A stretch of 64,000 nucleotides of DNA from Pedobacter roseus (GCF_014395225.1 NZ_CP060723.1:2046001-2110000); one strand, 5' to 3'. Counted from the stretch's first letter, positions 50,690 to 60,325 are shown. Numbers and translations: made by a program. Notes: generated by a model not told the origin, from the letters alone.

Positions 50690-51739
50690 CTATATGATTA
50701 GCATGGCATCGCCATAGCTGTAAAATTTATATTTTTCTTTTACTGCAACTTCGTAAGCATTCATTACGTTTTCGTAACCACCAAATGCACTTACCATCAT
50801 CAATAAAGTAGATTCTGGAGTGTGAAAATTGGTAATCATTGAATTTGCAATACTGAAATCGTATGGAGGGAAGATAAATTTGCTTGTCCAGTCGTTTGCA
50901 GCTTTTAATGTTCTGTTAGCAGAAACAGCAGACTCTATTGCACGCATTGATGTAGTTCCAACCGCACAGATTTTTCTTTTCTCCTCTATCGCTTTATTTA
51001 CGATGCCTGCATCTTTCGGCTCGATGATGAATTGCTCAGAGTCCATTTTATGTTTGGTTAAATCTTCAACCTCAACGGTTCTGAAGGTTCCCAAACCTAC
51101 GTGTAAAGTTACTTCCGCAAACTCTATACCTTTAAGTTCTAAACGTTTCATCAACTCGCGGCTAAAGTGCAAACCTGCAGTTGGAGCAGCTACAGCACCT
51201 TCATGCTTTGCGAAAATAGTTTGATAACGTTCTTTATCCTCAGCAGTAGCCTTACGTTTGATATATTTAGGAAGCGGGGTTTCACCTAAAATTTCAACGT
51301 TTTTTCTAAACTCTTCGTCGGTACCTTCAAATAAGAAACGGATGGTACGTCCACGTGATGTAGTATTGTCTACAACCTCAGCAACCAATAAATCGTCGTC
51401 GCCAAAATATAATTTGTTACCTACACGGATTTTACGGGCTGGGTCTACCAATACATCCCATAAACGCAATTCCTTGTTTAATTCACGCAATAAGAAAACT
51501 TCGATTGTAGCACCGGTTTTCTCTTTATTGCCATATAAACGGGCAGGAAAAACTTTAGTGTTATTTAATATCATTACGTCCTTGTCATCGAAATAACCTA
51601 AAACGTCTTTGAAAATTTTATGTTCAATTTTACCGCTGTCTTTATGCAATACCATTAGGCGGGCTTCGTCGCGTTGTTCTGCCGGATTATTGGCAACTAA
51701 TGATTCTGGTAAGTTGAATTTGAATTGTGATAATTTCAT
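50690..51739 (-). CDS. queA: S-adenosylmethionine:tRNA ribosyltransferase-isomerase
   Basis: This 349-residue enzyme moves the ribosyl of SAM onto preQ1 in tRNA to give epoxyqueuosine. It starts [30 protein letters not shown] (ATG 51739; the open frame starts 23 codons earlier, across the promoter). Family marks: [50 protein letters not shown], and [21 protein letters not shown]. No other queuosine gene is nearby. Confidence 0.95.
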   Translation of the reverse strand: MKLSQFKFNLPESLVANNPAEQRDEARLMVLHKDSGKIEHKIFKDVLGYFDDKDVMILNNTKVFPARLYGNKEKTGATIEVFLLRELNKELRLWDVLVDPARKIRVGNKLYFGDDDLLVAEVVDNTTSRGRTIRFLFEGTDEEFRKNVEILGETPLPKYIKRKATAEDKERYQTIFAKHEGAVAAPTAGLHFSRELMKRLELKGIEFAEVTLHVGLGTFRTVEVEDLTKHKMDSEQFIIEPKDAGIVNKAIEEKRKICAVGTTSMRAIESAVSANRTLKAANDWTSKFIFPPYDFSIANSMITNFHTPESTLLMMVSAFGGYENVMNAYEVAVKEKYKFYSYGDAMLII

Positions 51740-51761
51740 TCTTGATGAATTTTTTGAGGTG

Positions 51762-51769
51762 CAAAAATA
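51762..51769 (-). promoter_or_regulatory. queA promoter -7 element (TATTTTTG on the minus strand)
   Basis: A perfect TAnnTTTG 22 bp before the chosen ATG. Confidence 0.65.
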
Positions 51770-51884
51770 CGAATTTAATTTTTCTTTTCCGTATTTTATC
51801 AAACGCATTTAAGGTATATTATGTTTTACCTCATTTTAAAACAAATTATACTTCGTTAAAACATATTCTACGCATAAAATTAAT

Positions 51885-51892
51885 TAGTTTTG
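51885..51892 (+). promoter_or_regulatory. ABC permease promoter -7 element TAGTTTTG
   Basis: A perfect TAnnTTTG 47 bp before ATG 51940. No clear -33. Confidence 0.6.
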
Positions 51893-51939
51893 AATATAAG
51901 CTGTAACCTTTTCAATGGCTTTGCATCTAACCTCTAATT

Positions 51940-53184
51940 ATGATAATCTTTAGGCTAATAGGCGAGAGTTTCCGTTTTGCATTTGATGCGTTGCGCCAGA
52001 ATAAATTACGCACCATGTTATCGCTTTTGGCTATAACAATCGGTATTTTTACCATCATTGCTGTATTCTCTGCAGTCGATACTTTTCGTGGTAAATTGCA
52101 ATCAAGTGTAGATAAACTGGGTTCTAATACCATTTACGTTCAAAAATGGCCATGGAGCTTCGGCGATAACTACCCCTGGTGGAAATACATGAACCGTCCT
52201 CAGCCATCACTCCGTGATTTTGAAGCCCTAAGAGAACGTATTGAAAATGCGCAGGGTGTTACTTTCGAAATTTCAACAAGCGATAGGACTATAAAATACA
52301 GAAGCAGTTCTGTTGAAGGGATTTCTGTTTGGGCGGCCTCACATGATTTTAATAAAACATGGAATTTTGAGCTTCAGGAGGGTCGCTATTTTACCGAAAA
52401 TGAAAGCAAAAACGGAACGCCGGTATGTATTTTAGGATCAGACGTAGCGGCCGGACTTTTTGACGGAGATGAACCTGTAGGTAAACAAGTGCAAATTTTA
52501 GGGCGTAGATTAACCGTTGTTGGCGTGTTCAAAAAAGAAGGAGAAGATATGTTGGGTACTTCGCTGGATAAAAACGTTAATATCCCGATCAGCTTTGCTA
52601 AAGGGGTTTTAGATATCCAGAATGAGCGTTATGGTCCGCAGATTACCGTTCGTGGTAAAGATAATGTGAGTTTAGAGGAAGTGGAGAGTGAGCTGAAAGG
52701 TTTAATGCGCTCTATTCACAGAATCAGGCCCGGACAGGAAGAAGATTTTGCTTTAAATAAAACGACCATTATTTCTAACCAATTGGATTCGATGTTTAAA
52801 ATGGTAAACATTGCAGGCTGGGTAATCGGTGGATTCTCAATTTTGGTTGGTGGCTTCAGTATTGCCAATATCATGTTTGTATCGGTTAAGGAACGCACCA
52901 ATATTATCGGCATTCAAAAATCATTGGGTGCAAAAAACTATTTTATATTATTACAGTTTATATTCGAATCGATATCGCTTTGTATTTTAGGTGGATTGCT
53001 AGGCTTGTTGCTCGTCTTTCTGCTCGCTTTAGCCATTGGAGCGGCAACAGATTTCCATATCATACTTGGTTTGAACAATATTGCATTGGGTATTGGGATA
53101 TCAATTATTATCGGAACGATCTCGGGTTTTTGGCCAGCTTATTCAGCGTCAAGACTGGATCCGGTGGAGGCGATTAGAAGCTAG
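51940..53184 (+). CDS. MacB-type ABC transporter permease
   Basis: This 414-residue protein starts MIIFRLIGESFRFAFDALRQNKLRTMLSLLAITIGIF (first TM with the MacB/LolC-like ALRQNKLRTMLSLL start), then a periplasmic MacB_PCD domain (about 45-240), then three TM with SVKERTNIIGIQKSLGAKNYFILLQFIFES (FtsX motif) and GFWPAYSASRLDPVEAIRS end. It is the half-size (four-TM) type that pairs with an ATPase such as the one at 47.5 kb. The substrate is unknown. Confidence 0.92.
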   Translation: MIIFRLIGESFRFAFDALRQNKLRTMLSLLAITIGIFTIIAVFSAVDTFRGKLQSSVDKLGSNTIYVQKWPWSFGDNYPWWKYMNRPQPSLRDFEALRERIENAQGVTFEISTSDRTIKYRSSSVEGISVWAASHDFNKTWNFELQEGRYFTENESKNGTPVCILGSDVAAGLFDGDEPVGKQVQILGRRLTVVGVFKKEGEDMLGTSLDKNVNIPISFAKGVLDIQNERYGPQITVRGKDNVSLEEVESELKGLMRSIHRIRPGQEEDFALNKTTIISNQLDSMFKMVNIAGWVIGGFSILVGGFSIANIMFVSVKERTNIIGIQKSLGAKNYFILLQFIFESISLCILGGLLGLLLVFLLALAIGAATDFHIILGLNNIALGIGISIIIGTISGFWPAYSASRLDPVEAIRS

Positions 53185-53247
53185 TTCAGTTTTCAGCTGG
53201 CAATTTTCAGTTAACAATTAATCATAAACTGTAATTTTAAAAGTGGC

Positions 53248-53598
53248 TTAGCACTGATCTATTGCCATTTTTAAAAAGATTTTTACTTCCCCGTTGATAT
53301 CTTCTTTGAAATAAATCCTTAAATGGTGGTTAAACTGCCTGGTACCGGGTACCTTGGCAATTTTAGTGAAGCAAAGATTATCTTCATGAGCCTGATCAAA
53401 GGGAATAACAATATGTATAAAGTTTTTGCCCAGCTGTGTGAGGTATGCAAAGGGAGTTTTGGATTCGATGACTATCATTGATTTGGTAGCGCGAAGATTA
53501 ACTTCACTCATTTCTGCCAATCGCTCAATAAAAAAACGGAATAACCCTAAAGTATATTCCGTTTTTCCGTTTAAAAAGTCTTCAGTATTGTTTACCAT
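53248..53598 (-). CDS. DUF5655-like protein
   Basis: This 116-residue protein contains VNLRATKSMIVIESKTPFAYLTQLGKNFIHIVIPFD and a C-terminal HHLRIYFKEDINGEVKIFLKMAIDQC, the DUF5655 pattern (T-K-S-x-I-x-F and a late R-H motif). Function is unknown. It is divergent from the antitoxin gene, with a 71-bp spacer. The gap behind it (53185-53247) has CAGTTTTCAGCTGGCAATTTTCAG words. Confidence 0.65.
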   Translation of the reverse strand: MVNNTEDFLNGKTEYTLGLFRFFIERLAEMSEVNLRATKSMIVIESKTPFAYLTQLGKNFIHIVIPFDQAHEDNLCFTKIAKVPGTRQFNHHLRIYFKEDINGEVKIFLKMAIDQC

Positions 53599-53644
53599 AT
53601 TAATATTTAGCTTTAGCTATAAGATTGTAGATAATAATAATAGT

Positions 53645-53652
53645 TAAATTTG
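53645..53652 (+). promoter_or_regulatory. Antitoxin promoter -7 element TAAATTTG
   Basis: A perfect TAnnTTTG box with TTG at 53625-53627, 17-nt spacer, 17 bp before ATG 53670. Confidence 0.6.
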
Positions 53653-53669
53653 AGTATAAATTCAATAAA

Positions 53670-53840
53670 ATGGTAATTGTTGTGAATAAGGAAACAAATG
53701 AGAAGGAAATTAAAGATGCTTTGAAAAAAATTAAAAGTGGCTCAAAGAAATCTAAATTAGCTGACTTTTTCGGAGCGTTACCTGGTGTTTTCGGAGACGG
53801 TTTAAAATACCAGAAAAAAGTAAGAAGTGATTGGGATTAA
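53670..53840 (+). CDS. VapB-like antitoxin
   Basis: This 56-residue basic protein MVIVVNKETNEKEIKDALKK..., then KSGSKKSKLADFFGALPGVF and a C-terminal KYQKKVRSDWD. The short N-terminal DNA-binding-like half and the FFG..D-W-D tail match small antitoxins that precede PIN toxins in Bacteroidota. Its end overlaps the toxin frame by 14 bp (53827-53840). It remains intact although the toxin is broken. Confidence 0.65.
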   Translation: MVIVVNKETNEKEIKDALKKIKSGSKKSKLADFFGALPGVFGDGLKYQKKVRSDWD

Positions 53841-54154
53841 CTATGCAGTTGATACCAATTGTTTTATTTATTTTTTAAATAGACACCCTGCATTAATGCC
53901 ATTTCTAAAAAGTAAATGGGCTTATTGTTATATTACAGAAATAGAGTTGCTTGGAAAAAAAGACCTCTCAAAGGAAGAGGATTTTTTGATCAGAGAAATG
54001 CTTAATACTTGTTTAGATAAGAAGTGATTATAGTTTGAAAATCCCGGATGCTCTTGTAGCTGCTACTGCACAGTTATTACAATTACCAATAATTACTGCC
54101 GATAAAACATTCACGAGAGTCAAAGAAATTGATTGTATCCTTATTGAGGTATAA
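53827..54154 (+). pseudogene. Broken VapC-like PIN-domain toxin
   Basis: The first frame (start GTG 53827) gives the N-terminal half of a PIN RNase: NYAVDTNCFIYFLNRHP (first Asp), CYITEIELLGKKDLS (Glu), then stops at TGA 54025. The second frame, from about 54032, gives the C-terminal half: YSLKIPDALVAATAQLLQL (third acid) and ITADKTFTRVKEIDC, ending TAA 54154. Compared with intact VapC, some 20 residues between CLDKK and YSLKIPD are missing, and the halves are in different frames. A small deletion not divisible by three explains both. Confidence 0.82.
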
Positions 54155-54211
54155 TTAGAGTATTCAGATATATTACCATTTCCAATACCTGATAAAATAA
54201 ATATTGAATAA

Positions 54212-54254
54212 ATTTTCATTTCAAATGGATAATTAACCCATTTGAAATGAAAAT
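54212..54254. terminator. Long perfect hairpin after pgl
   Basis: A 17-bp perfect stem (54212-54228 with 54238-54254), nine-base loop, A+T-rich flanks. On the minus strand the stem is followed by TTTATT, so it can end the pentose phosphate operon. Confidence 0.65.
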
Positions 54255-54265
54255 GATCCTTAGAA

Positions 54266-54991
54266 TTAAGAATCTAAAAGAGAAACTGCTTTATCGTCGA
54301 CAAACCAGGTTAATTTACCATCAATTGGATCTATTAACTGAGAAGGGAATAAGTCAACATTTTTTTCTGTATCGCCGATTACATGTTTTAAAGCTTCCGC
54401 TTTGTTTTCTCCAAAAACCAAAAATGCTACGTTATCCGCTTTATTGATTAACGGTGCTGTAAAACTAATGCGGTAAGTGTTCAGTTTTTCTACATAAACC
54501 GAAGCCACGTTTACTTCTTCATCTTTAACCAGAGTAGTATGCGGAAAGATGGAAGCGGTGTGTGCATCATCACCCATGCCTAAAAGGATCAGATCGAAAA
54601 TAACATCTTCACCATTGAAATGTTTATCGATGGCTTTTTTGTATTCAATCGCGGCTTTTTCAGGCGCTAAAGTGGTGTTTACATAAAAAATATGGTCTTC
54701 TTTAATGCCCAATGGATCTAAAATGGTTTTTTTAGCCATTAACCCGTTGTAGTTATCATCATTGGCAGGAACATTGCGCTCGTCGCCAAAGAAAAAATAT
54801 ACCTTTTCCCAATCAATGCGGTGCTGACCTTCAGTTGCCAGGAAATGATAAAGTGCTTTAGGAGAACTACCGCCAGTTAAAACGAAATTGAAACGGTCGT
54901 TTTCTTCGATAGACATTTCTGCAATTTTAATTACATAATCTGCCAGATCCTGGTTAAGTTCTTCTAATGTTTTGTATATGAGTAAATTCAT
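54266..54991 (-). CDS. pgl: 6-phosphogluconolactonase
   Basis: This 241-residue DevB/SOL-type enzyme hydrolyses 6-phosphogluconolactone. FVLTGGSSPKALYHFLA, YFFGDERNVPANDDNYN, LGMGDDAHTASIFP, and RISFTAPLINKADNVAFLVFGENKAEAL. It is the last gene of the zwf set, 66 bp after zwf, with a repeat hairpin in the gap. Confidence 0.93.
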   Translation of the reverse strand: MNLLIYKTLEELNQDLADYVIKIAEMSIEENDRFNFVLTGGSSPKALYHFLATEGQHRIDWEKVYFFFGDERNVPANDDNYNGLMAKKTILDPLGIKEDHIFYVNTTLAPEKAAIEYKKAIDKHFNGEDVIFDLILLGMGDDAHTASIFPHTTLVKDEEVNVASVYVEKLNTYRISFTAPLINKADNVAFLVFGENKAEALKHVIGDTEKNVDLFPSQLIDPIDGKLTWFVDDKAVSLLDS

Positions 54992-55007
54992 TTTATTTTA
55001 GTTGATA

Positions 55008-55053
55008 GTTGATGGTTCATGGCTATAAAACTATTGGGCCATGAACCATCAAC
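55008..55053. repeat. Hairpin repeat between zwf and pgl
   Basis: GTTGATGGTTCATGGC (55008-55023) pairs perfectly over 16 bp with 55038-55053. It lies inside the operon, so full termination here is unlikely. The GATGGTT word recurs at 32257. Confidence 0.65.
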
Positions 55054-55057
55054 ATAA

Positions 55058-56572
55058 TTATTCCTTATTCTTCAATGGCAGGTTAAACCAGTGGAAACCG
55101 TCTCTTGCAATTAATGCTTCGGCCTCTTCCGGTCCCCAGCTATCGGCAGGGTAGTTAGGGAAATTGATTGATTTTTTGCTTTCCCATGTATTTAAAATTG
55201 GCATTACCAATTCCCATGCGGCTTCTACCTGATCGCCACGCATAAACAAAGTCTGGTCGCCCATCATGGCATCCAATAACAACGTTTCATAAGCCTCTGG
55301 GGTATCACCTTCGTAGGTTCCTTTATAATCGAAAACCATATCAACAGGATTTAAAACCATATCTAAACCCGGTCTTTTAGCCTGTACCTGCATACGGATG
55401 CTCATTTCAGGTTGGATACTGATCACCAGCCTGTTTTGTTGCCAGTTTTCAGTTACTTCAGATGAGAAAATCTGATGCGGCACATCCCTGAACTGAATGG
55501 TAATTAACGATGAAGTTTGGTTTAGGCGTTTTCCTGTTCTTAAATAGAATGGAATTCCCTGCCATCTCCAGTTATCGATATGGAATTTTACTGCTGCAAA
55601 AGTTTCGGTATTAGAGTGTGCATCTACACCTTTTTCCTGGCGATAACCCGGTACTTCTTTACCTTCAACCCAGCCTTTGCTGTACTGACCACGAACGGTG
55701 TGGAAACGGATATCTTCGGCAGAAAAAGGACGCATGGCTTTTAAAACCTCCACCTTACGGTTTCTGATCTCATCAGCATCGAAATTAATCGGAGCTTCCA
55801 TGCCAATAAGGCAAAGTAATTGTAGCAGGTGATTTTGAATCATATCCCTCAATGCACCAGAACCTTCGTAATAACCACCACGATCGGCAACACCTAACTG
55901 CTCGGTTACCGAAATCTGCACGTGATCGATGTATGATCTGTTCCATAATGGCTCAAAAAGGGCATTTGCAAAACGGAAAGCCATCATATTCTGAACGGTC
56001 TCTTTACCTAAGTAATGATCGATACGGTAAATCTGTTTTTCTGTAAAAATAGTAGCCAATAAAGTGTTTAATTCTTTTGCCGACTCTAAATCGTGACCAA
56101 AAGGTTTCTCAATAACAATACGGCTGTTATCTTCATCCTGCGTAAGTTTATATTTCTGTAAACATTCTGCAATAATAGGGAAGAAGTTAGGCGCAACTGC
56201 CAGGTAGAAAATTACCTGTGTACCAGCACCATATTCTTTTTGATATTTTTCTACTGCGTCTTTAAGGTTTTCGAATGTTTTTGGCTGGGCAAAATCAGTA
56301 GGGCAGTAGTGGATGGTGTTTCCAAAATTCTCCCACTTATCCTTTTTTACTTTACCACTGCGGCTAAACTGGTTAACGGCATCCTCTAAAGCCGCTTTGT
56401 AGCTATCATCGGTAAATTCCGTTCTACCCGTACCAATAATGGCAAACTTATCTGGCATGTAACCCTCCATAAATAAATTATATAGGGCAGGTGCTAATTT
56501 TCTTTTGTTCAAATCACCTGTTCCACCAAATATTACAAAAATGGTAGGGTTTAATGCGGTTTTGGTTTTCAT
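55058..56572 (-). CDS. zwf: Glucose-6-phosphate dehydrogenase
   Basis: This 504-residue enzyme (ATG 56572, MKTKTALNPTIFVIFGGTGDLNKRKLAPALYNL) oxidises glucose 6-phosphate, making NADPH. IFGGTGDL is the coenzyme site, RIDHYLGKETVQNMM holds the catalytic His and Lys, and EKPFGHDLESAKELN is conserved. An ATG at 56596 would add eight residues. It follows gnd with a 29-bp gap. Confidence 0.96.
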   Translation of the reverse strand: MKTKTALNPTIFVIFGGTGDLNKRKLAPALYNLFMEGYMPDKFAIIGTGRTEFTDDSYKAALEDAVNQFSRSGKVKKDKWENFGNTIHYCPTDFAQPKTFENLKDAVEKYQKEYGAGTQVIFYLAVAPNFFPIIAECLQKYKLTQDEDNSRIVIEKPFGHDLESAKELNTLLATIFTEKQIYRIDHYLGKETVQNMMAFRFANALFEPLWNRSYIDHVQISVTEQLGVADRGGYYEGSGALRDMIQNHLLQLLCLIGMEAPINFDADEIRNRKVEVLKAMRPFSAEDIRFHTVRGQYSKGWVEGKEVPGYRQEKGVDAHSNTETFAAVKFHIDNWRWQGIPFYLRTGKRLNQTSSLITIQFRDVPHQIFSSEVTENWQQNRLVISIQPEMSIRMQVQAKRPGLDMVLNPVDMVFDYKGTYEGDTPEAYETLLLDAMMGDQTLFMRGDQVEAAWELVMPILNTWESKKSINFPNYPADSWGPEEAEALIARDGFHWFNLPLKNKE

Positions 56573-56601
56573 TTTATATTGTTGTTCGTGAATCAAATGG
56601 G

Positions 56602-58017
56602 TTATGATAATTTATTCCAATCGGCATGGAAAACGCCTTCTTTATCAATACGCTCAAAAGTATGTGCGCCAAAGAAATCTCTTTGTGCCTGAATTAAATT
56701 AGAAGGCATTCTGCCAGTGGTAATGGTATCAAAATAGGTCAAAGTAGATGCAAAAGCAGGAATACCCAGGCCTGAACTGATACAGGCACCAATGGTTTTA
56801 CGTGTACCAGATAAAGTACCTTTAATGATGTTCTGAATACCAGCATCGCCAAATAAGTGCTCTAAAGCATTGTTTTTTTCGTAAGCCTGGTAAATATCTT
56901 CTAAGAATTTAGCCCTGATGATACAACCTCCACGCCAGATTTTGGCAATTTCCTGTAGTTTTAGGTCGTATTTGTATTCTTTAGAGGCTTGTACCAATAA
57001 ATGCATGCCCTGTGCGTAAGCACTGATCATTGAGAAGTAAAATGCATCTTCCAGTTCTTCAACCGTAACTTCGATTTTAGTATCTTTTTTACCAAAAGCT
57101 TCTTCTAAAGAAACCCTTAGGGCTTTAAATTTAGATAAATCGCGGTTAGAAACAGCTTCGTTAATGGTTGGGATTGGCAGCTGAAGTTCCATTGAAACCT
57201 CTGATGTCCATTTTCCGGTGCCTTTTGAACGGGCTTCGTCTTTAATCTGATCTAAAAGATCGTTTTGTGTTTCGGTATCTTTAAATAAGAAAATTTCAGC
57301 AGTGATTTCTAATAAGAAAGATTGCAACCTGCCTTCATTCCATTTTTTGAATACTTTATAAATTTCGTCGTTTGAGTAACCTAAGCCATTTTTAAGAATG
57401 CCATATACTTCGGCAATCAGCTCCATAATGGCATATTCAATACCGTTGTGTACCATTTTAACAAAGTGGCCGGAAGCACCCGGGCCGATGTAAGTTACAC
57501 ATGGATCGGTACCCACTTTTGCAGCTACGGCATCGAAAACATCTTTTACTACGTTATAAGCTTGTTTATCGCCGCCCGGCATCATACTCGGACCGAAACG
57601 TGCACCTTCTTCACCCCCTGAAATACCCATTCCGAAGAAATGCAGGCCATCTTTTTCCAGTTCATCTACACGGCGGTTGGTATCGGTAAAGTGTGAGTTG
57701 CCACTATCGATAATGATATCACCTTTGCTTAAAAGTGGTTTTAATTCTGCAATAACACTATCTACAATTGGTCCGGCAGGTACTAATAAAATTAATGTAC
57801 GTGGCGTTTGTAAGCTCGAAATAAAGCTTTCAATATCATCAAATCCTTCTAAGTGATGCGCTTTGCCTTCTTCTTCAAGCTTCGAGATCATCTTTTGGTC
57901 TTTATCGTAACCTGTTACAGAGAAGCCCTTATCAGCCATGTTTAACAATAGGTTGCGGCCCATAGTGCCCAAACCGATCATTCCCAATTTATATTTTTTT
58001 GATTCGTTATTTGCCAT
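56602..58017 (-). CDS. gnd: 6-phosphogluconate dehydrogenase (decarboxylating)
   Basis: This 471-residue enzyme makes ribulose 5-phosphate from 6-phosphogluconate. GMIGLGTMGRNLLLNMADKG (Rossmann), SGGEEGARFGPSMMPGG, GPGASGHFVKMVHNGIEYA and the C-terminal QAQRDFFGAHTFERID. Length is normal for the long dimeric form. Confidence 0.96.
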   Translation of the reverse strand: MANNESKKYKLGMIGLGTMGRNLLLNMADKGFSVTGYDKDQKMISKLEEEGKAHHLEGFDDIESFISSLQTPRTLILLVPAGPIVDSVIAELKPLLSKGDIIIDSGNSHFTDTNRRVDELEKDGLHFFGMGISGGEEGARFGPSMMPGGDKQAYNVVKDVFDAVAAKVGTDPCVTYIGPGASGHFVKMVHNGIEYAIMELIAEVYGILKNGLGYSNDEIYKVFKKWNEGRLQSFLLEITAEIFLFKDTETQNDLLDQIKDEARSKGTGKWTSEVSMELQLPIPTINEAVSNRDLSKFKALRVSLEEAFGKKDTKIEVTVEELEDAFYFSMISAYAQGMHLLVQASKEYKYDLKLQEIAKIWRGGCIIRAKFLEDIYQAYEKNNALEHLFGDAGIQNIIKGTLSGTRKTIGACISSGLGIPAFASTLTYFDTITTGRMPSNLIQAQRDFFGAHTFERIDKEGVFHADWNKLS

Positions 58018-58103
58018 TTTTTATTTTTTAGAATGCACCCAAAATTAGGGTTTACAAATTAATATTGCAGCTATTGTTGTTAAAAGATTGTAATAAAGAT
58101 CAA

Positions 58104-58862
58104 TTATTTTTTGGGCTCAACCGTAAAGATATTGTACTTATCGGCGAGTTTCCAAAGCTTGGCGCCACCTTTAATCCCATCTCTGTTGGTTACGATTGTA
58201 ATATTGTCTTCCAGCTTAAAATCGATCTGTTTCGAATTTCCGCCACCTATATATAAGGTATCGTAATTAAAAACTGTTTTATAAATTTCGATTACCTTTT
58301 TTAACCTCTTGTTCCAGCGTTCCGTACCAATTTTTTCGAATGCCTTATTTCCGATATAATCATCGTAATCTTCTTCTTTATTAATTGGTAGATGCGCCAG
58401 TTCCAGGTGCGGAAGCAGTTCTCCATCGAACAATAAAGCTGTACCGAAACCTGTACCCACGGTAAAAACAATCTCAAAGCCTTTACCTTCAACTACACCT
58501 AAACCCTGTTGATCGGCATCATTTACCAAACGCACGGGTTTACCAAGCTCGTTGGCCACGCGCTGGGCAAGATCTACATCAGCCCATTTATTTTTGGCCA
58601 GGTTAGGGGCAGTTTTTACAATACCGTTTTTAACATAACCGGGAAATCCGATTGATACGCGGTTATAACTATCAGGAAAAGGCTTAATTAAATCTACAAT
58701 ACCGGTTACAATATCTTTTGGCGTGGCCTCTGCTGGGGTTTTGCTTTTTAAATATTCGGTAATCATATTTCCGCTTTCATCCAAAAGAACGGTTTTTATA
58801 CTGGTACCACCAATATCGATCGATAATATATTGTTGTTTTCAGCTTTTTTCTGTGTAGCCAT
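58104..58862 (-). CDS. ROK-family glucokinase (polyphosphate-glucokinase-like)
   Basis: This 252-residue kinase has the phosphate-binding SIDIGGTSIKTVLLDESGN, VSIGFPGYVKNGI, LVNDADQQGLGVVEG and FTVGTGFGTALLFDGEL. This layout and the short length match PPGK-type glucokinases, which use polyphosphate and/or ATP. Placed first in the operon with gnd, zwf and pgl, it supplies glucose 6-phosphate. Phosphate donor preference cannot be told. Confidence 0.85.
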   Translation of the reverse strand: MATQKKAENNNILSIDIGGTSIKTVLLDESGNMITEYLKSKTPAEATPKDIVTGIVDLIKPFPDSYNRVSIGFPGYVKNGIVKTAPNLAKNKWADVDLAQRVANELGKPVRLVNDADQQGLGVVEGKGFEIVFTVGTGFGTALLFDGELLPHLELAHLPINKEEDYDDYIGNKAFEKIGTERWNKRLKKVIEIYKTVFNYDTLYIGGGNSKQIDFKLEDNITIVTNRDGIKGGAKLWKLADKYNIFTVEPKK

Positions 58863-58986
58863 AATGTTGTATTTATAATTCCGAAGTTCTACAAATAAAT
58901 TAAAACAACAAACATTAAATGAATAAGGAAGTAATTTATGTGTAATAATATTATCTATAAAATCTATGTATTTAATAGAATATAAT

Positions 58987-58994
58987 TATGTTTG
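58987..58994 (+). promoter_or_regulatory. Sterol-desaturase-family gene promoter -7 element TATGTTTG
   Basis: A perfect TAnnTTTG 31 bp before ATG 59026. An open frame from 58966 runs through it and is not used. Confidence 0.6.
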
Positions 58995-59025
58995 TTGCGT
59001 TAACATAAAAAAGACCACAATTGTT

Positions 59026-60261
59026 ATGACGGTAAATTACCTTGCATTTGCGATACCAGCATTTTTTATTTTTGTATTTATTGAGTTTAAGATCGCCCAG
59101 CATCAAAAAAAAGCGAAAATATTCAAATACGAGAGTACGGTTGCAAACTTTAGTGTAGGTATTGCCGAGAGGTTATTGAATTTATTTATCGCTGCCAGTT
59201 TTTACCAGGTTTATAATTGGGTGTATAGCAATTATGCCATTTTTGACATTTCGACCAAATGGTACGTATGGATACTTTTATTGCTTTCTACTGATTTGGT
59301 TTGGTACTGGTACCACAGGTTAGGGCATGAGATTAATTTTTTATGGGCAGCGCACATTGTGCATCACCAGAGTGAGGAGTTTAATTTATCAGCAGCAGCA
59401 CGGATTACTACCATACAGGCCATCTTCCGTAATGTGTTCTGGTGCATCCTGCCACTCATCGGTTTTCATCCGAATATGATTATTACCATTCTTTTGGCTC
59501 ATGGTGCTTATTCTTTTTTTACGCATACACAGTTGGTAGGCAAACTTGGCTGGTTGGAAAATATATTCATTACCCCATCTTTACATGGCGTCCACCATGC
59601 GTCGGATGAAAAATACCTCGATAAAAATTATGGTGATGTTTTTGTTTTCTGGGATAAACTCTTCGGTACTTTCCAAAAAGAAGAAGAAGCTCCAAAATAC
59701 GGTTTAACACATCCCATTAAGAGTTATAGCTTTTTATGGCAGCATTTCCATTATTATCTGGAGATAGCAGAAGCTTACCGGCGGGCAAACGGATTTAAGG
59801 CTAAATGGGATGCTGTTTTTGGTAGTCCGGCTTTAATGGACCAGAATATCAGACCGATTTTAGAAGAACGTTATTATCAGAATAAAATACAAACAGAGGC
59901 GAAACCTAAACCTAAGTTTAAAATCTATTTAAATATTCAGTTGATTATGGTAGTGGCGATGCTAACAGGTACTACCATGTTTTATGAATCACTAACGTTT
60001 GTGCATAAATTTGCCATATTGATCTTTATCCTGGTTACCCTGATCAATATCGGTGCTTTGTTAGAGCAGCGCAAATGGATCTATTACCTCGAATGTTTCA
60101 GGTTGATATTATTATTCGGATATTTCTTCTATAGTTTTAATATCATCGAACTTTTAATATTCCCTGTTGTAGGATTGATTATTCTCGAACGTAATTTTTC
60201 ATTGAATAGCTTGTATAATAAGTACTTTCTTAACTATCAATCCAACACAATTAATACATAG
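59026..60261 (+). CDS. Sterol desaturase / fatty acid hydroxylase family membrane protein
   Basis: This 411-residue multi-pass protein carries the di-iron histidine boxes: HRLGHEINFLWAAHIVHHQSEEFN (His-x4-His and His-x2-His-His) near residue 97 and HGVHHASDEKYLDKNYGDVFVFWDKLFGTF near 195. The latter block is typical of the Bacteroidota members. A second membrane half (about 310-400) has no known motif. It may hydroxylate or desaturate a lipid. The substrate is unknown. It is divergent from the glucokinase operon. Confidence 0.88.
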   Translation: MTVNYLAFAIPAFFIFVFIEFKIAQHQKKAKIFKYESTVANFSVGIAERLLNLFIAASFYQVYNWVYSNYAIFDISTKWYVWILLLLSTDLVWYWYHRLGHEINFLWAAHIVHHQSEEFNLSAAARITTIQAIFRNVFWCILPLIGFHPNMIITILLAHGAYSFFTHTQLVGKLGWLENIFITPSLHGVHHASDEKYLDKNYGDVFVFWDKLFGTFQKEEEAPKYGLTHPIKSYSFLWQHFHYYLEIAEAYRRANGFKAKWDAVFGSPALMDQNIRPILEERYYQNKIQTEAKPKPKFKIYLNIQLIMVVAMLTGTTMFYESLTFVHKFAILIFILVTLINIGALLEQRKWIYYLECFRLILLFGYFFYSFNIIELLIFPVVGLIILERNFSLNSLYNKYFLNYQSNTINT

Positions 60262-60309
60262 GTAACTTAAAGGCAAAGTTTACTTAATATTAGCGTAACG
60301 TTGGCAGGC

Positions 60310-60317
60310 TACTTTTG
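60310..60317 (+). promoter_or_regulatory. ECF sigma gene -7 element TACTTTTG
   Basis: A perfect TAnnTTTG only 8 bp before ATG 60326, so the transcript would have almost no leader. No clear -33. Confidence 0.5.
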
Positions 60318-60325
60318 CTGGCAAG

